Part shown: positions 34,759 to 44,346 of the stretch, one piece after another
Numbering within the stretch: the stretch's first letter is position 1
Layout of the letters: each line of letters starts with the position of its first letter
Assembly (NCBI GenBank): GCA_965250105.1
Contig: OZ252290.1
Location: forward strand, 3,224,001-3,288,000
DNA length: 64,000 nt
Direction: 5' to 3'
From: JBCBSK01 sp965250105
GTDB lineage: Bacteria > Pseudomonadota > Alphaproteobacteria > Rhizobiales > Tepidamorphaceae
Notes under the pieces: model-generated
Database searches by the model: none
Seen by the model: only the letters and a program-made list of their open reading frames with translations
What the model was told of the DNA's origin: nothing
Translations under genes and position numbers: made by a program

Positions 34759-36099
34759 CTAGCCGGCGCGCTTCGGTGTCAGCCAATAGGCGAGGATGGC
34801 GCTGGCGCCGAAGCCGAGAATGAAGATTGCGAGCGGAAACGCGCTATCGCCCTGCGCGCCGAGCCCGACGCCGACGGTCGCCAGCGCGCCGAGCGCGATC
34901 TGGATCGACCCGCCGAGGCCGGATGCCGCCCCGGCGAGATCGGGCCGGACGCTGACCACATTGGCGATCGCGCTCGGCAGCGTCAGCCCGTTGGCCACGG
35001 CGATGATCATCACCGGCAGGAACAGCGACCAGGGCGCGATGATGCCGGCGGCGAACAGGCCGAACAGCAGAACCGCGCCAACAAGGCCGGTGGCGAGGCC
35101 GATGCGGATCAGCCGGTTCGGGCCGAGCCGTTCGGCGAGCCGGCCGGACAGGAAATTGCCGAACATATAGCCGAGCGAGATCAGCGCGAAATAGAGCCCG
35201 TATTCGGCCGGCGTCCGTTCGAGCAGCGTCACCATCACATAGGGCGCGCCGGCGAGAAACGAGAAAAACATGCCCGACGACAGCGACATGACCATGGTCC
35301 AGCCGATCAGGCGCGGCTCCCGCAGAAGCGTGGCGAGATCGCCCAGGAAGGCCGCGACCGACTGCGCCTGGCGGCTGTGATTGGTTTCGTGCAGATCGAC
35401 CAAGGCAAGGGCCAGCACGCCGGCGCCGATGACGCTCAGGACGACGAAGCTCGCCCGCCAGCCATAGGCGGCATCGAGCAGGCCGCCGACAAGCGGCGCC
35501 AGAAGCGGCGCCACGCTCATCGCCATCATGATATAGCCCATCATGCTGGCCGATTTGTCACGGCCATGCAGGTCGCGCACGATGGCCCGCGTCAAGACGA
35601 TGCCGGCCGACCCGCCAAAAGCCTGCACGACACGCGCCACAAGCAACCCTTCGATCGAGGTGACGAGCCAGGCGGCCACGCCGCCGGCGACATAGAGCGC
35701 CATGCCGACCAGAAGGGCGGGGCGGCGGCCGAAACGGTCCGAGATCGGCCCCCAGAACAATTGCCCCGTGGCGATCGCGGCGAGGAACAGCGTCAGCGTC
35801 AACTGCGCCGTGCCGTAGCTGATGCCGAGATCGGCCGCGAGGCCCGGCATCGACGGCACGAACATGTTGAGCGCCAGCGGCCCGGCGGCGGTCGCCAGGA
35901 TCAGGGTGACGAGATGCGGCTGGCGCGCGGGCAGCGCATCGCGCAGGCCAAGGGGCGCCGGGCCGGTCGAAAGCGGGGTCGAGGCATCACTCATGGTCGG
36001 ATCGGTCGAGATATGATCCGGCGGCGACGTCTCCGCAACCGGTTCCGGCGCAGGCCTCGTCTGCGGTGAGCGGCCGGCCGGGTCGGGCATGTCGTTCAT
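34759..36099 (-). CDS. Bcr/CflA-type MFS drug efflux transporter
   Basis: 446-residue major facilitator with 12 predicted helices. The MFS motif between helices 2 and 3 is GPISDRFGRRPALLVGM. The element VQAFGGSAGIVLTRAIVRDL is the Bcr/CflA family marker around helices 4-5. The N-terminal ~55 residues are Pro/Ser-rich and cytosolic. An internal ATG at 35994 (MSDASTP) could be the true start and would remove 35 of them. It begins 7 bases after the stop of the upstream EamA gene, so the two exporters are co-transcribed. Substrates are not predictable. Confidence 0.9.
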   Translation of the reverse strand: MNDMPDPAGRSPQTRPAPEPVAETSPPDHISTDPTMSDASTPLSTGPAPLGLRDALPARQPHLVTLILATAAGPLALNMFVPSMPGLAADLGISYGTAQLTLTLFLAAIATGQLFWGPISDRFGRRPALLVGMALYVAGGVAAWLVTSIEGLLVARVVQAFGGSAGIVLTRAIVRDLHGRDKSASMMGYIMMAMSVAPLLAPLVGGLLDAAYGWRASFVVLSVIGAGVLALALVDLHETNHSRQAQSVAAFLGDLATLLREPRLIGWTMVMSLSSGMFFSFLAGAPYVMVTLLERTPAEYGLYFALISLGYMFGNFLSGRLAERLGPNRLIRIGLATGLVGAVLLFGLFAAGIIAPWSLFLPVMIIAVANGLTLPSAIANVVSVRPDLAGAASGLGGSIQIALGALATVGVGLGAQGDSAFPLAIFILGFGASAILAYWLTPKRAG

Positions 36100-36105
36100 G
36101 GCCTG

Positions 36106-37035
36106 TCAGCCCCGCTCATGCGGGGCGGGCATGCCGTAGCGGCCGAGCGCGCGCTCGCGCTGGAATACGTAAAGCCCCGAGGCGATGATCAGCAGGCTGC
36201 CGGCGGTGGCCCAGATATCGGGCAGTTCGCCCCAGATCAGCCAGCCGAGCAGCGCCGCCCAGAGCAGGATCGTGTAGCGGAACGGCGAGACGACCGACAC
36301 ATCGCCATGGCGCATGCCGATGGTGATCGCGTAGAAGGCGGCCGCCAGGAAGACCGATGCGGCGGCGAGAAACAGGAGATCCCGGGGCGTCGGCGCTTGC
36401 CAGCCGCCGAAGACGAGACCGAGCGCACCGCCCATCAGCGTGACGGCCGCCAGCGAGACCAGCGTCGCCATCAGCGAGGGCAGGCCGGCCGGCAGTTTTC
36501 GGGTCGCGATGTCGCGGACCACGACCGCGCAAACCGCGCCGACGACCATGACGGAATAGATCGAGAAGCCCTCGGCGCCGGGGCGCACGATCAGCAGCAT
36601 GCCGAGAAAGCCGACCAGGATGGCCGACCAGCGCCGCCAGCGCACGACCTCGCCGAGCACCAGCGCGGCGGCCAGCGTCATCGCCAGCGGGATGGCCTGC
36701 ATGATCGCCGTCGTATTGGCGATCGGCATGTTGAAGAGCGCGGTGAGATAGAGAAGCGTTGCGGTCAGTTCGCCGGCGATGCGCAGCGTCATCGGGCGCG
36801 CGCTGCCTTCGGGAAAGGCGACGATCTGGCGCAGCGCCAGGGCCGCGGCGGCCACGAGCGCGGTCGCCATCACGCCGCGCACGAACAGGATCTGGCTGAG
36901 CGGCAGCCGGTCCGAGACGAGCTTGACCAGCGCATCATTGACGATGAAGCAGGCCATGGCCGCCGACATGGCGAGAATGCCGGTCAGCGTGTCGCGTTGG
37001 CGGGATTGAGGCGTCGAAACGGGCGCGATGCTCAC
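36106..37035 (-). CDS. EamA/DMT-family transporter
   Basis: 309-residue inner-membrane protein with ten hydrophobic helices in two EamA repeats (residues ~17-150 and ~165-300). The first repeat shows AMACFIVNDALVKLVSDRLP and SQILFVRGV. The second ends with SPFRYTILLWAALLGWLIWGE. DMT carriers export amino acids, nucleotides or small organics. Only 9 bases separate the start codon from a perfect 16-bp hairpin (37045-37084), so translation initiation may be affected by RNA structure. The downstream MFS exporter follows after 7 bases. Confidence 0.92.
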   Translation of the reverse strand: MSIAPVSTPQSRQRDTLTGILAMSAAMACFIVNDALVKLVSDRLPLSQILFVRGVMATALVAAAALALRQIVAFPEGSARPMTLRIAGELTATLLYLTALFNMPIANTTAIMQAIPLAMTLAAALVLGEVVRWRRWSAILVGFLGMLLIVRPGAEGFSIYSVMVVGAVCAVVVRDIATRKLPAGLPSLMATLVSLAAVTLMGGALGLVFGGWQAPTPRDLLFLAAASVFLAAAFYAITIGMRHGDVSVVSPFRYTILLWAALLGWLIWGELPDIWATAGSLLIIASGLYVFQRERALGRYGMPAPHERG

Positions 37036-37044
37036 AAGATCAGA

Positions 37045-37084
37045 TCCGGAAACGGCGGCCTTCGGCGAGGCCGCCGTTTCCGGA
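37045..37084. repeat. Perfect 16-bp inverted repeat in front of the EamA start
   Basis: Bases 37045-37060 and 37069-37084 are exact reverse complements around an 8-base loop (TTCGGCGA). There is no T-run on either side in either direction. On the minus strand it lies between the 58-residue gene and the EamA start codon, so it could be a terminator lacking a U-tract, an RNA-stability element or a translational control hairpin. Confidence 0.75.
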
Positions 37085-37183
37085 CATTGGGCGCCCGGTT
37101 CGCTGATGGCAAGCGATCTGGCTCATGGCCGGCATGTCGCCAGGCCGGCATGGCCGTTTCTCACGGTTGTTCCGTGCTGCGGG

Positions 37184-37360
37184 TTAGCAGGCCGCCGAGC
37201 GGATCCCCGTGGCCCGATTGTCGCCAGCGGTGCGCCGCCGGGCGAACCAGCCACCGATGGCGGCCAGCATCTGATGAAAGGCGCGCGAACGCTCGCGCCG
37301 GCCGCGCATCATGAGGGCCTGGAGATCGTCGTCGCTCGGTAGGTTGATCGTGTTCGTCAT
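37184..37360 (-). CDS. Small conserved-looking protein of unknown function (58 aa)
   Basis: 58-residue protein starting MTNTINLPSDDDLQALMMRG. It has an acidic N-terminal half and a basic helix (RGRRERSRAFHQMLAAIGGW, then FARRR). GGAG sits 7 bases upstream of ATG 37360, which is strong support for translation and for this start over 37384. The arrangement, a tiny acidic/basic protein divergent from a GcvA-like LysR gene, recalls small alphaproteobacterial proteins of the RSP_7527 kind, but I cannot confirm that. No signal or membrane segment. Function unknown. Confidence 0.65.
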   Translation of the reverse strand: MTNTINLPSDDDLQALMMRGRRERSRAFHQMLAAIGGWFARRRTAGDNRATGIRSAAC

Positions 37361-37498
37361 GATCGGCTCCTTCGTCCGAGGCATCGCGTGGGAGGATCGG
37401 CGATGCGGCTTGATATGAACTATTCGGATGGAACCGCTTTTACAAACGATGATATCTCGGCTATCGGATTAGAAAATATGAACTGAAGGAGTGTGCCC

Positions 37499-38434
37499 AT
37501 GGCTCGCCGGCTGCCTCCGTTGAACTGGCTGCGTGCCTTCGAGGCGACGGCCCGGCATCTGAGCTTCAAACTGGCGGCGGACGAACTGAACGTCACGCCA
37601 TCGGCCCTGAGCCACCATGTCCGGGAACTCGAAACCCGCCTCGGCGTGCCGCTCTTCGAACGGCTCAACCGCGAGATCCGGCTCACCGAGGCCGGTGCCC
37701 GGCTGTTGCCGGATCTGAGCGACGGTTTCGACCGGCTCGCCGATGCCATGGGGCGGCTACAGCCTGATACGCCCGACAACGTCCTTGTCGTGTCAACGGG
37801 ACCTGCCTTCGCGGCAAAATGGCTCGCCCCGCGCGTCTATCGTTTCGTCGACGCCTATCCCGACATCGAACTCCGGATCGCGGCCAGTCTGAAGCTGGTT
37901 GATCTCGCCGAGGACAAGGTTGATGTGGCGGTGCGCTTCGGGCCGGGCAATTATCCCGGCCTCGTGGTCGAAAAACTGTTCGACGATGCCATGGTGCCGA
38001 TGGTCAGTCCGCGTTTCCGGCCCGGCGGCGCGCCGATCGAACGGGTTCGGGACGTCTTGCGCGCGCCCTTGCTGCACGACGATTCGCTGAAGATCGTCGA
38101 TCCCGAAGGCGGCTGGCCGCGCTGGTTCCGCCATGCCGGGCTGACCGATGGTGATCCCGATCGCGGGCCGCGCTTCAACCATGCCGAACATGCGATCGAC
38201 GCGGCGATCGACGGGGCCGGCATCGTGCTCGGCCGCATCGCGCTCGGCGCCCGCGACATTCGCGACGGTCGGCTCGTCGTGCCCTTCGGCCCGGTGCTGC
38301 CGACCGGCTTCGCCTTCTGGTTCGTCTGCCCGCCGGCGGCCCGCGACCGGGAAAAGGTCAGGACCTTCCGCGCCTGGCTCGACGACGAGATCGCGCTGGC
38401 CGAACGGGACGCGCCCGTCCTGCCGGAAGGGTGA
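37499..38434 (+). CDS. LysR-family transcriptional regulator (GcvA-like)
   Basis: 311-residue regulator. The N-terminal winged helix-turn-helix is at residues 6-65 (LPPLNWLRAFEATARHLSFK, then AADELNVTPSALSHHVRELE). A two-lobed effector domain follows (VSTGPAFAAKWLAPRVYRF onward). The LNWLRAFEA opening places it with the GcvA/AmpR-like LysR subgroup. AAGGAG at 37486-37491 lies 7 bases before ATG 37499. It is divergent from the 58-residue gene across 138 bases that include an AT-rich stretch, the likely shared control region. Target and effector are unknown. Confidence 0.93.
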   Translation: MARRLPPLNWLRAFEATARHLSFKLAADELNVTPSALSHHVRELETRLGVPLFERLNREIRLTEAGARLLPDLSDGFDRLADAMGRLQPDTPDNVLVVSTGPAFAAKWLAPRVYRFVDAYPDIELRIAASLKLVDLAEDKVDVAVRFGPGNYPGLVVEKLFDDAMVPMVSPRFRPGGAPIERVRDVLRAPLLHDDSLKIVDPEGGWPRWFRHAGLTDGDPDRGPRFNHAEHAIDAAIDGAGIVLGRIALGARDIRDGRLVVPFGPVLPTGFAFWFVCPPAARDREKVRTFRAWLDDEIALAERDAPVLPEG

Positions 38435-38470
38435 TGTCGCGATCGCTGTCCTTGCGACGGCCGGCTGGCG

Positions 38471-39499
38471 TCAGCCGCCGGTGACGCTCATATGGCGCGA
38501 TACGGCGGGCCGCTTGGTGCGCCGGTCGATGACGAAATCATGCCCCTTGGGCTTGCGGGTGATGGCTTCGTCGATGGCGGCATAGAGCAGGTCATTGCCC
38601 TCCGAGGCGCGCAAGGGCGCGCGCAGATCGGCGGCGTCTTCCTGGCCGAGGCACATATAGAGCGTGCCGGTGCAGGTCAGTCGAACCCGGTTGCAGCTTT
38701 CGCAGAAATTATGCGTCATCGGCGTGATGAAGCCGAGCCGGCCGCCGGTTTCCGCGATCTCGACGTAACGCGCCGGGCCGCCGGTCTTGTAGGGGATATC
38801 GGTCAGCGTCCAGCGGTCCATCAGATTGGCGCGCACCAGCGACAGCGGCAAATACTGGTCGGTGCGGTCGCCGTCGATGTCGCCGAGCGGCATGGTCTCG
38901 ATCAGCGTCAGATCCATGCCCTTGCCATGGGCGAAGCGGATCAGGTCGTCGACCTCCGCATCGTTGACGCCCTTCAGCGCCACGGCATTGATCTTGAGGC
39001 TCAGGCCGGCGGCCAGCGCGGCATCGATGCCGCGCATCACCTTGTCGAAATCGCCCCAGCGGGTGATCGCCTTGAACTTGTCGGCGTCGAGCGTGTCGAG
39101 CGAGACATTGATGCGCTTGACGCCGCAATCGACCAGTTCCGCCGCATAGCGTTCGAGCTGCGAGCCGTTCGTGGTCAGCGTCAGTTCTTCCAGCGCGCCG
39201 GTTTCGAGATGGCGCGACAATTCACGGAACAGGCTCATGATATTGCGCCGCACCAGCGGCTCGCCGCCGGTCAGCCGCAATTTCTTCACGCCCTTGGCGA
39301 TGAAGGCCGAGCACAGCCGGTCAAGCTCTTCGAGTGTCAGGATGTCGGCCTTCGGCAGGAAGGTCATGTTTTCCGACATGCAGTAGACGCAGCGGAAATC
39401 GCAGCGGTCGGTCACCGAAACCCGGAGATAGCTGATATGCCGGCCGAAGGGGTCGATCATGGGCTCGGGCCGGATGCTGGCTGCGGTTTCGAAATTCAT
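38471..39499 (-). CDS. moaA: GTP 3',8-cyclase MoaA
   Basis: 342-residue radical SAM enzyme for the first step of molybdenum cofactor synthesis. The radical SAM cluster motif CDFRCVYC has cysteines at 33, 37 and 40. The second, C-terminal cluster is held by FCESCNRVRLTCTG. The chain ends in VTGG, the double-glycine tail needed by MoaA. AGGAG lies 9 bases before ATG 39499, which decides this start; a longer frame to 39604 is not supported. Partner Mo-cofactor genes lie at 27.9-31.4 kb. Confidence 0.97.
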   Translation of the reverse strand: MNFETAASIRPEPMIDPFGRHISYLRVSVTDRCDFRCVYCMSENMTFLPKADILTLEELDRLCSAFIAKGVKKLRLTGGEPLVRRNIMSLFRELSRHLETGALEELTLTTNGSQLERYAAELVDCGVKRINVSLDTLDADKFKAITRWGDFDKVMRGIDAALAAGLSLKINAVALKGVNDAEVDDLIRFAHGKGMDLTLIETMPLGDIDGDRTDQYLPLSLVRANLMDRWTLTDIPYKTGGPARYVEIAETGGRLGFITPMTHNFCESCNRVRLTCTGTLYMCLGQEDAADLRAPLRASEGNDLLYAAIDEAITRKPKGHDFVIDRRTKRPAVSRHMSVTGG

Positions 39500-39568
39500 G
39501 CGGACGCTCCTGAACGCTCCTCGGCGAGCGGCGGTCTGCTCTCGCCGCCGTCCTCGTAATGCTACGTA

Positions 39569-39596
39569 ACTATAGGATGGCGCCGGCGCATCGCAA
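39569..39596 (-). promoter_or_regulatory. Candidate promoter for moaA
   Basis: On the minus strand TTGCGA (39596-39591), 16 bases, TATAGT (39574-39569; 5/6 to the -10). It lies about 70 bases before the moaA start. A TACGTA palindrome follows at about 39563-39568. I saw no molybdenum cofactor riboswitch fold in the leader. Confidence 0.45.
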
Positions 39597-39666
39597 TGGG
39601 GCATCGGGCGATTGCCTGATCGTCATGGCGTGATAAGCCTCGGGCACACAGCGAGGGAGATCCGCG

Positions 39667-40794
39667 ATGCAACCGCCAGCCGCTTCCGTGGGCGATCCGT
39701 TCGACCGGATCGAGACGCCGGCGCTGATCGTCGACCTCGATGCGTTCGAGGCCAATCTCGACGCCATGGCCGCCCATGCCGCGCGGCACGGCTATCGCCT
39801 GAGGCCGCATGCCAAGACCCACAAGAGCCCGGTCATCGGTCGGCTGCAGATGGTGCGCGGCGCGGTCGGCATCTGCGTTCAGAAGGTTTCGGAAGCGGAA
39901 ATCATGGTCGCCGGTGGCGTCGACGACGTTCTGGTATCGAACGAGATCGTCGCGCCCGCCAAGATCGCCCGGCTGGCGGCGCTGGCCCGGCGGGCGCGGA
40001 TCGGCGTCTGCGTCGATGCCCTGGAGCCGATCGCGGCCTTGTCGGAGGCCTGCGCGCGGTTCGACAGCCGGATCGACGTCATGGTCGAGATCGATGTCGG
40101 CCAGGGCCGCTGCGGGGTGGCGACGCCCGAGGCGGTGCTGGACCTGGCGCGGGCGGTCGACTCCGCCGAGGGGCTGCGCTTTGCCGGTCTGCAGGCCTAT
40201 CACGGCGGCGCGCAGCATATCCTCGATCGTGAGGCGCGCCGCGAAACCTGCCTGAAAGCGGCGGAAGCCGCGCGGGACGCGCGCGACCATCTCGACCGAA
40301 ACGGGCTGTCCTGCGCGGTGATCGGCGGCGCCGGCACCGGCACCTTCGATCTCGACGGCCAAAATGGGGTGCACACCGAATTGCAGCCGGGGTCCTACAT
40401 CTTCATGGACGCCGACTACGGCCAGGTCGCGCCGGCCGGCGACGGCCCGCGATTTCGCAATGCGCTTTTCGTTCTGACCCAGGTGATGAGCCGGGCGCGG
40501 CCGGGGCGCGCGGTGGTCGATGCCGGCCACAAGACGGCGGCCATCGATTCGGGCCTGCCACGGGTGCACGGGCTAGCCGACATCGCCTTTGTCGGCGCGT
40601 CGGACGAGCATGGCGAGATCGACGGTGCGGATGACGCCCTACCGCCCTTGGGCGGGCGGTTGTTGCTGGTGCCGGGCCATTGCGACCCGACGGTCAATCT
40701 GCACGATCATTTCGTCTGCGTGCGCGGGCTCGCGGGGCCCCGGCCGATGGTCGAGGCGATCTGGCCCGTTGCCGCGCGCGGGGCTCATTTCTGA
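39667..40794 (+). CDS. D-threonine aldolase-like PLP enzyme (DSD1 family)
   Basis: 375-residue fold-type III PLP enzyme. The N-terminal TPALIVDLDAFEANL and RLRPHAKTHKSP supply the PLP-binding lysine (in HAKTHKS, near residue 57). The C-terminal GHCDPTVNLHDHFV contains the His and Cys that bind the divalent metal in D-threonine aldolase and D-serine dehydratase relatives. Possible reactions are cleavage of D-threonine or D-3-hydroxyaspartate or dehydration of D-serine. No genes of the beta-hydroxyaspartate cycle are adjacent, so that role is not supported. Monocistronic between moaA and a transpeptidase. Confidence 0.88.
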   Translation: MQPPAASVGDPFDRIETPALIVDLDAFEANLDAMAAHAARHGYRLRPHAKTHKSPVIGRLQMVRGAVGICVQKVSEAEIMVAGGVDDVLVSNEIVAPAKIARLAALARRARIGVCVDALEPIAALSEACARFDSRIDVMVEIDVGQGRCGVATPEAVLDLARAVDSAEGLRFAGLQAYHGGAQHILDREARRETCLKAAEAARDARDHLDRNGLSCAVIGGAGTGTFDLDGQNGVHTELQPGSYIFMDADYGQVAPAGDGPRFRNALFVLTQVMSRARPGRAVVDAGHKTAAIDSGLPRVHGLADIAFVGASDEHGEIDGADDALPPLGGRLLLVPGHCDPTVNLHDHFVCVRGLAGPRPMVEAIWPVAARGAHF

Positions 40795-40819
40795 GCCCGC
40801 CCGAGACGTCGTCGCGGGA

Positions 40820-41524
40820 TCAGGCGATCGGTTGTTGCGGCTGCGCCGGCAGGCCGTGTTCGACCACCACCCGCGTGCCGTTCGGCGTGCGGTTGTAGAG
40901 ATCGATGGCGTCCTGGTTGAGCAGGCGGATGCAGCCCGACGACATGGCCTGGCCGATGCTCCACGGCTCGTTGGTGCCGTGCAGTCGGTAGAGCGTGTCG
41001 ACACCATTGTCGAACAGGTAAAGCGCGCGCGCCCCGAGCGGATTGTCGAGGCCTGGCTCCATGCCGTTGCGGTATTTCTCGAGTTCGGGCTCGCGCGCGA
41101 TCATGTCGGCCGGTGGCGTCCAGCGCGGCCATTTCCGCTTGAACGGGATGACCGCCCGGCCACCCCAGTCGAACCCGGCCCGGCCAACGCCGATGCCGTA
41201 GCGCATCGCCATGCCGTTTTCCTGGGTCAGATAGAGGAACTTGTTGGCCGTATCGACGACGATGGTGCCGGTCGGGTGGGGCGAGGTATAGGCCACCTGC
41301 TGGCGGTAATAGACCGGATCGATCTTGGTCAGGTCGATCGCCGGGAGCGGAAACCGCTCGTCGGGCACGGCGGCATACATCTGTAGATATTTCGAGCTGA
41401 TGGCGGGCCGGATGCCCTGCTCGGGCAGGCCTGCGGTCGTGGCCGAACAGCCGGCGACGGCGGCGCCGGCGAGGATGGCGAAGCTCGCGCGGCGGGTCAG
41501 CATGGTCGAAGCGGGTCGTGTCAT
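40820..41524 (-). CDS. L,D-transpeptidase (YkuD), probable lipoprotein
   Basis: 234-residue cell-envelope enzyme. The N-terminus has a twin-Arg-like RRASFAILAG and a lipobox ending VAGC (Cys26), so it is probably a Tat- or Sec-exported lipoprotein. The YkuD catalytic domain runs from ~85 to 225, with HGTNEPWSIG and the catalytic SSGCIRL. It makes 3-3 peptidoglycan cross-links or anchors proteins to peptidoglycan. GGACGAG lies 7 bases before the ATG at 41524. A second, shorter YkuD paralogue is at 48.5 kb. Confidence 0.93.
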   Translation of the reverse strand: MTRPASTMLTRRASFAILAGAAVAGCSATTAGLPEQGIRPAISSKYLQMYAAVPDERFPLPAIDLTKIDPVYYRQQVAYTSPHPTGTIVVDTANKFLYLTQENGMAMRYGIGVGRAGFDWGGRAVIPFKRKWPRWTPPADMIAREPELEKYRNGMEPGLDNPLGARALYLFDNGVDTLYRLHGTNEPWSIGQAMSSGCIRLLNQDAIDLYNRTPNGTRVVVEHGLPAQPQQPIA

Positions 41525-41672
41525 CGTTGCACTCGTCCAGTAAGCGCCATGACGGCATCCGGGCGGAACAGCCGGCTGTTGGCCAGGTCATGATCGGCCA
41601 AGTCATGGGCGGGAAAGCGGAAAGGATCCGAAGATGATATGGCCATGGCATGGCCATGGCCTGGTCGCCGCG

Positions 41673-42026
41673 TCAGCTTTTCGGCGGCGGCGGCACGATC
41701 TCCGTCACATGTCCAGTCCCGCGCGACTGGCTTTGCGCGACGAGCTTGTCGTCAAGTCCGGAAGAAACGGTTAACTTCGTTTCCGTCTTCGGGCTGGTCG
41801 TCAGGCAGATTGCCGGTGCGGGGCAGAACACGCTCGCGAGACCGAGACAGGCACGCCGCTGTTCGGCGGTGACGACGGCGGGCGCCTTGTAGTTGGTCAC
41901 CATGGCGACAGTGGCCATGGCGGATTCGTCCCGCGGTTCCGCGACAGCGGGCATGGCGGACAGGTCGGCGGCGAGGGCCCCGACACCAATCACGATCATG
42001 CAAAGCAGGCTCATCAGAGTCCGCAT
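41673..42026 (-). CDS. Secreted hypothetical protein (117 aa)
   Basis: 117-residue protein with a clear signal peptide (LMSLLCMIVIGVGALAADLS, cleavage near AVAEP, about residue 30). The mature part is short, with three Cys (ACLGLASVFCPAPAIC) and a Pro-rich end (VPPPPKS). AAAGG lies about 8 bases upstream of the ATG. I do not recognise a family. The close Cys spacing suggests a small oxidised periplasmic protein. It is upstream of the transpeptidase lipoprotein on the same strand, 148 bases apart. Confidence 0.6.
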   Translation of the reverse strand: MRTLMSLLCMIVIGVGALAADLSAMPAVAEPRDESAMATVAMVTNYKAPAVVTAEQRRACLGLASVFCPAPAICLTTSPKTETKLTVSSGLDDKLVAQSQSRGTGHVTEIVPPPPKS

Positions 42027-42326
42027 GTCACCGCCTTTGCGACTAACGGCTCGCGCCGTTCCTTTCCGTCCCGGTCGAGATTAGCGACGGACTATGAATC
42101 GTCGGTTATCCCGTTCGCCTGGAAGGTGTGGGTGAAATATGTCAGCTTCGTGCAGAGCCCTATGGCAAAGATGCAACATGCCGACATCTTGTCTCGTGGG
42201 TGCCTTGCCGATCACGGCGATGTGACAAATTCCCCCGCCAGGCGATGTCGGATATCGCGTCCGTTCCGCCGTGACGTTCGACATTTTACGCCGATATACG
42301 CCGACGATAAGCGAAAGCCGCCACCG
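42027..42326. other. 300-base divergent intergenic region
   Basis: Lies between the secreted hypothetical (minus) and the DUF971 gene (plus). GC content is lower than in neighbouring genes around 42100-42240. A 28-codon frame from ATG 42137 exists but has no family match or ribosome site. I see no convincing promoter or RNA. Confidence 0.4.
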
Positions 42327-42719
42327 ATGAGCGATCAGACGACCGATTCGACAACAGATCACGACGCCCCCTGGCCGACCGAACTGCGCCTGTCGGCGGA
42401 CAAGGACATGCTCGCCCTGTCCTATGAAAACGGCCCTAGCGAGACCTTTTCGGCCGAATTCCTACGCGTGCACAGCCCGAGCGCCGAGGTGCAGGGGCAT
42501 TCGCCGGAGCAGCGCAAGACCGTGCCCGGCAAGAAGGACGTGGCGATTTCTAGCCTCGAACCGGTGGGTCACTACGCCATCCGTATCATCTTCGCGGACG
42601 GTCACCATACCGGCATCTTCAGCTGGCAGTATTTCGCCGAGCTGGCGCGCGATCGCGAGGCGCTGTGGCAGCGCTATCTGTCCGAACTCGCGGAAAAGGG
42701 GCTGTCGCGCGACAAATAG
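42327..42719 (+). CDS. DUF971 domain protein
   Basis: 130-residue soluble protein consisting of a DUF971 domain. Family features are the opening WPTELRLSADKDMLALSYENG, the SPSAEVQGH loop, SSLEPVGHYAIRIIFADGH and FSWQYFAELA near the end. This domain also occurs next to Mrp-type Fe-S carriers and at the N-terminus of 2-oxoglutarate hydroxylases, where His/Cys can bind zinc, but here it has no cysteine. Its function alone is unknown. The start at ATG 42327 is the first that fits the domain. Confidence 0.88.
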   Translation: MSDQTTDSTTDHDAPWPTELRLSADKDMLALSYENGPSETFSAEFLRVHSPSAEVQGHSPEQRKTVPGKKDVAISSLEPVGHYAIRIIFADGHHTGIFSWQYFAELARDREALWQRYLSELAEKGLSRDK

Positions 42720-42840
42720 GCGCGCGGCGACGGCCATACTCCCGCCATCCGCGCCCCGCGAGAGTGATCGGCCGTCATCTGCCGGCCTTGGTGGAACGGG
42801 TCGGTGACGATGGCGGGTGACATTTCCGGCGATCGATATC

Positions 42841-42873
42841 TTTACAGCTAAACTATTTATGTTGATGATAGTT
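42841..42873 (+). promoter_or_regulatory. Promoter with overlapping inverted repeat, likely MarR operator
   Basis: TTTACA (42841-42846; 5/6 to -35), 17 bases, GATGAT (42864-42869; 4/6 to -10). AACTAT (42851-42856) and ATAGTT (42868-42873) are exact inverted half-sites, 17 bases centre to centre, lying between and over the promoter boxes. The patch is AT-rich in a GC-rich genome and is ~80 bases before a catabolic operon that encodes a MarR repressor. Confidence 0.5.
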
Positions 42874-42953
42874 GCGCCGACGATCCGCAGGGATGCGGCG
42901 TCAGCCCGTGTTTTCCTGTTAGGCTGCTTGTGACGCTGCGATCTTTTGCTGCC

Positions 42954-43780
<827 letters not shown>

Positions 43781-43781
<1 letters not shown>

Positions 43782-44346
43782 TGGACGATATACCGGGCTA
43801 TCTCGACGGCCATGACCCCGAAACGCGCGACGTGCTCCGCTCCTGGCTCCGGCTGTTGGGCACGACGGGTGCGATCGAGCGCGAGCTGGCGATGCGGCTC
43901 AGGTCGCGCTTCAACGTGTCGCTGGCGCGCTTCGACTATATGGCCCAGCTCGACCGGGTCGGCGATGATGGCATGACCATGGGCGTGCTCGGCGCGCGGC
44001 TGATGGTGACCGGCGGCAATATCACCGGCCTGACTGACCGGCTGCAGAATGAAGGCCTCGTTGTCCGCATGGCCGATCCCGGCGATCGGCGGGTGCAGCG
44101 CATCGCGCTGACCGCTGAGGGGCGCCGGCTGTTCCGGCAGATGGCGCGCGAGCACGCGGCCTGGGTCGATGATCTGTTCGACGGGCTGTCGGCCGACGAC
44201 CGCGTCGATCTGGCCCGTCTCATGGGATTGCTGCGCGCCCGGCTCGAGCGTTCCGGCGCGGCGGCCGATGGCGACGCGGGCGATGGCGACGACACCATCG
44301 GCGATAACGCCGAGGATGATGGCGGCACGGCCGCGGGAGGAAGCTG

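Noticed and set aside
39500..39570. Molybdenum cofactor riboswitch upstream of moaA
   Set aside because: The leader is only about 70 bases after the candidate promoter and shows no multi-stem aptamer-like conserved core that I recognise.
41637..41662. Clustered GGCCATGG motifs after the 117-residue gene
   Set aside because: Short overlapping copies of one palindromic octamer; likely local slippage, with no arms long enough for a defined element.
42137..42223. 28-codon frame upstream of the DUF971 gene
   Set aside because: No ribosome site, no family match and poor codon character; probably chance.
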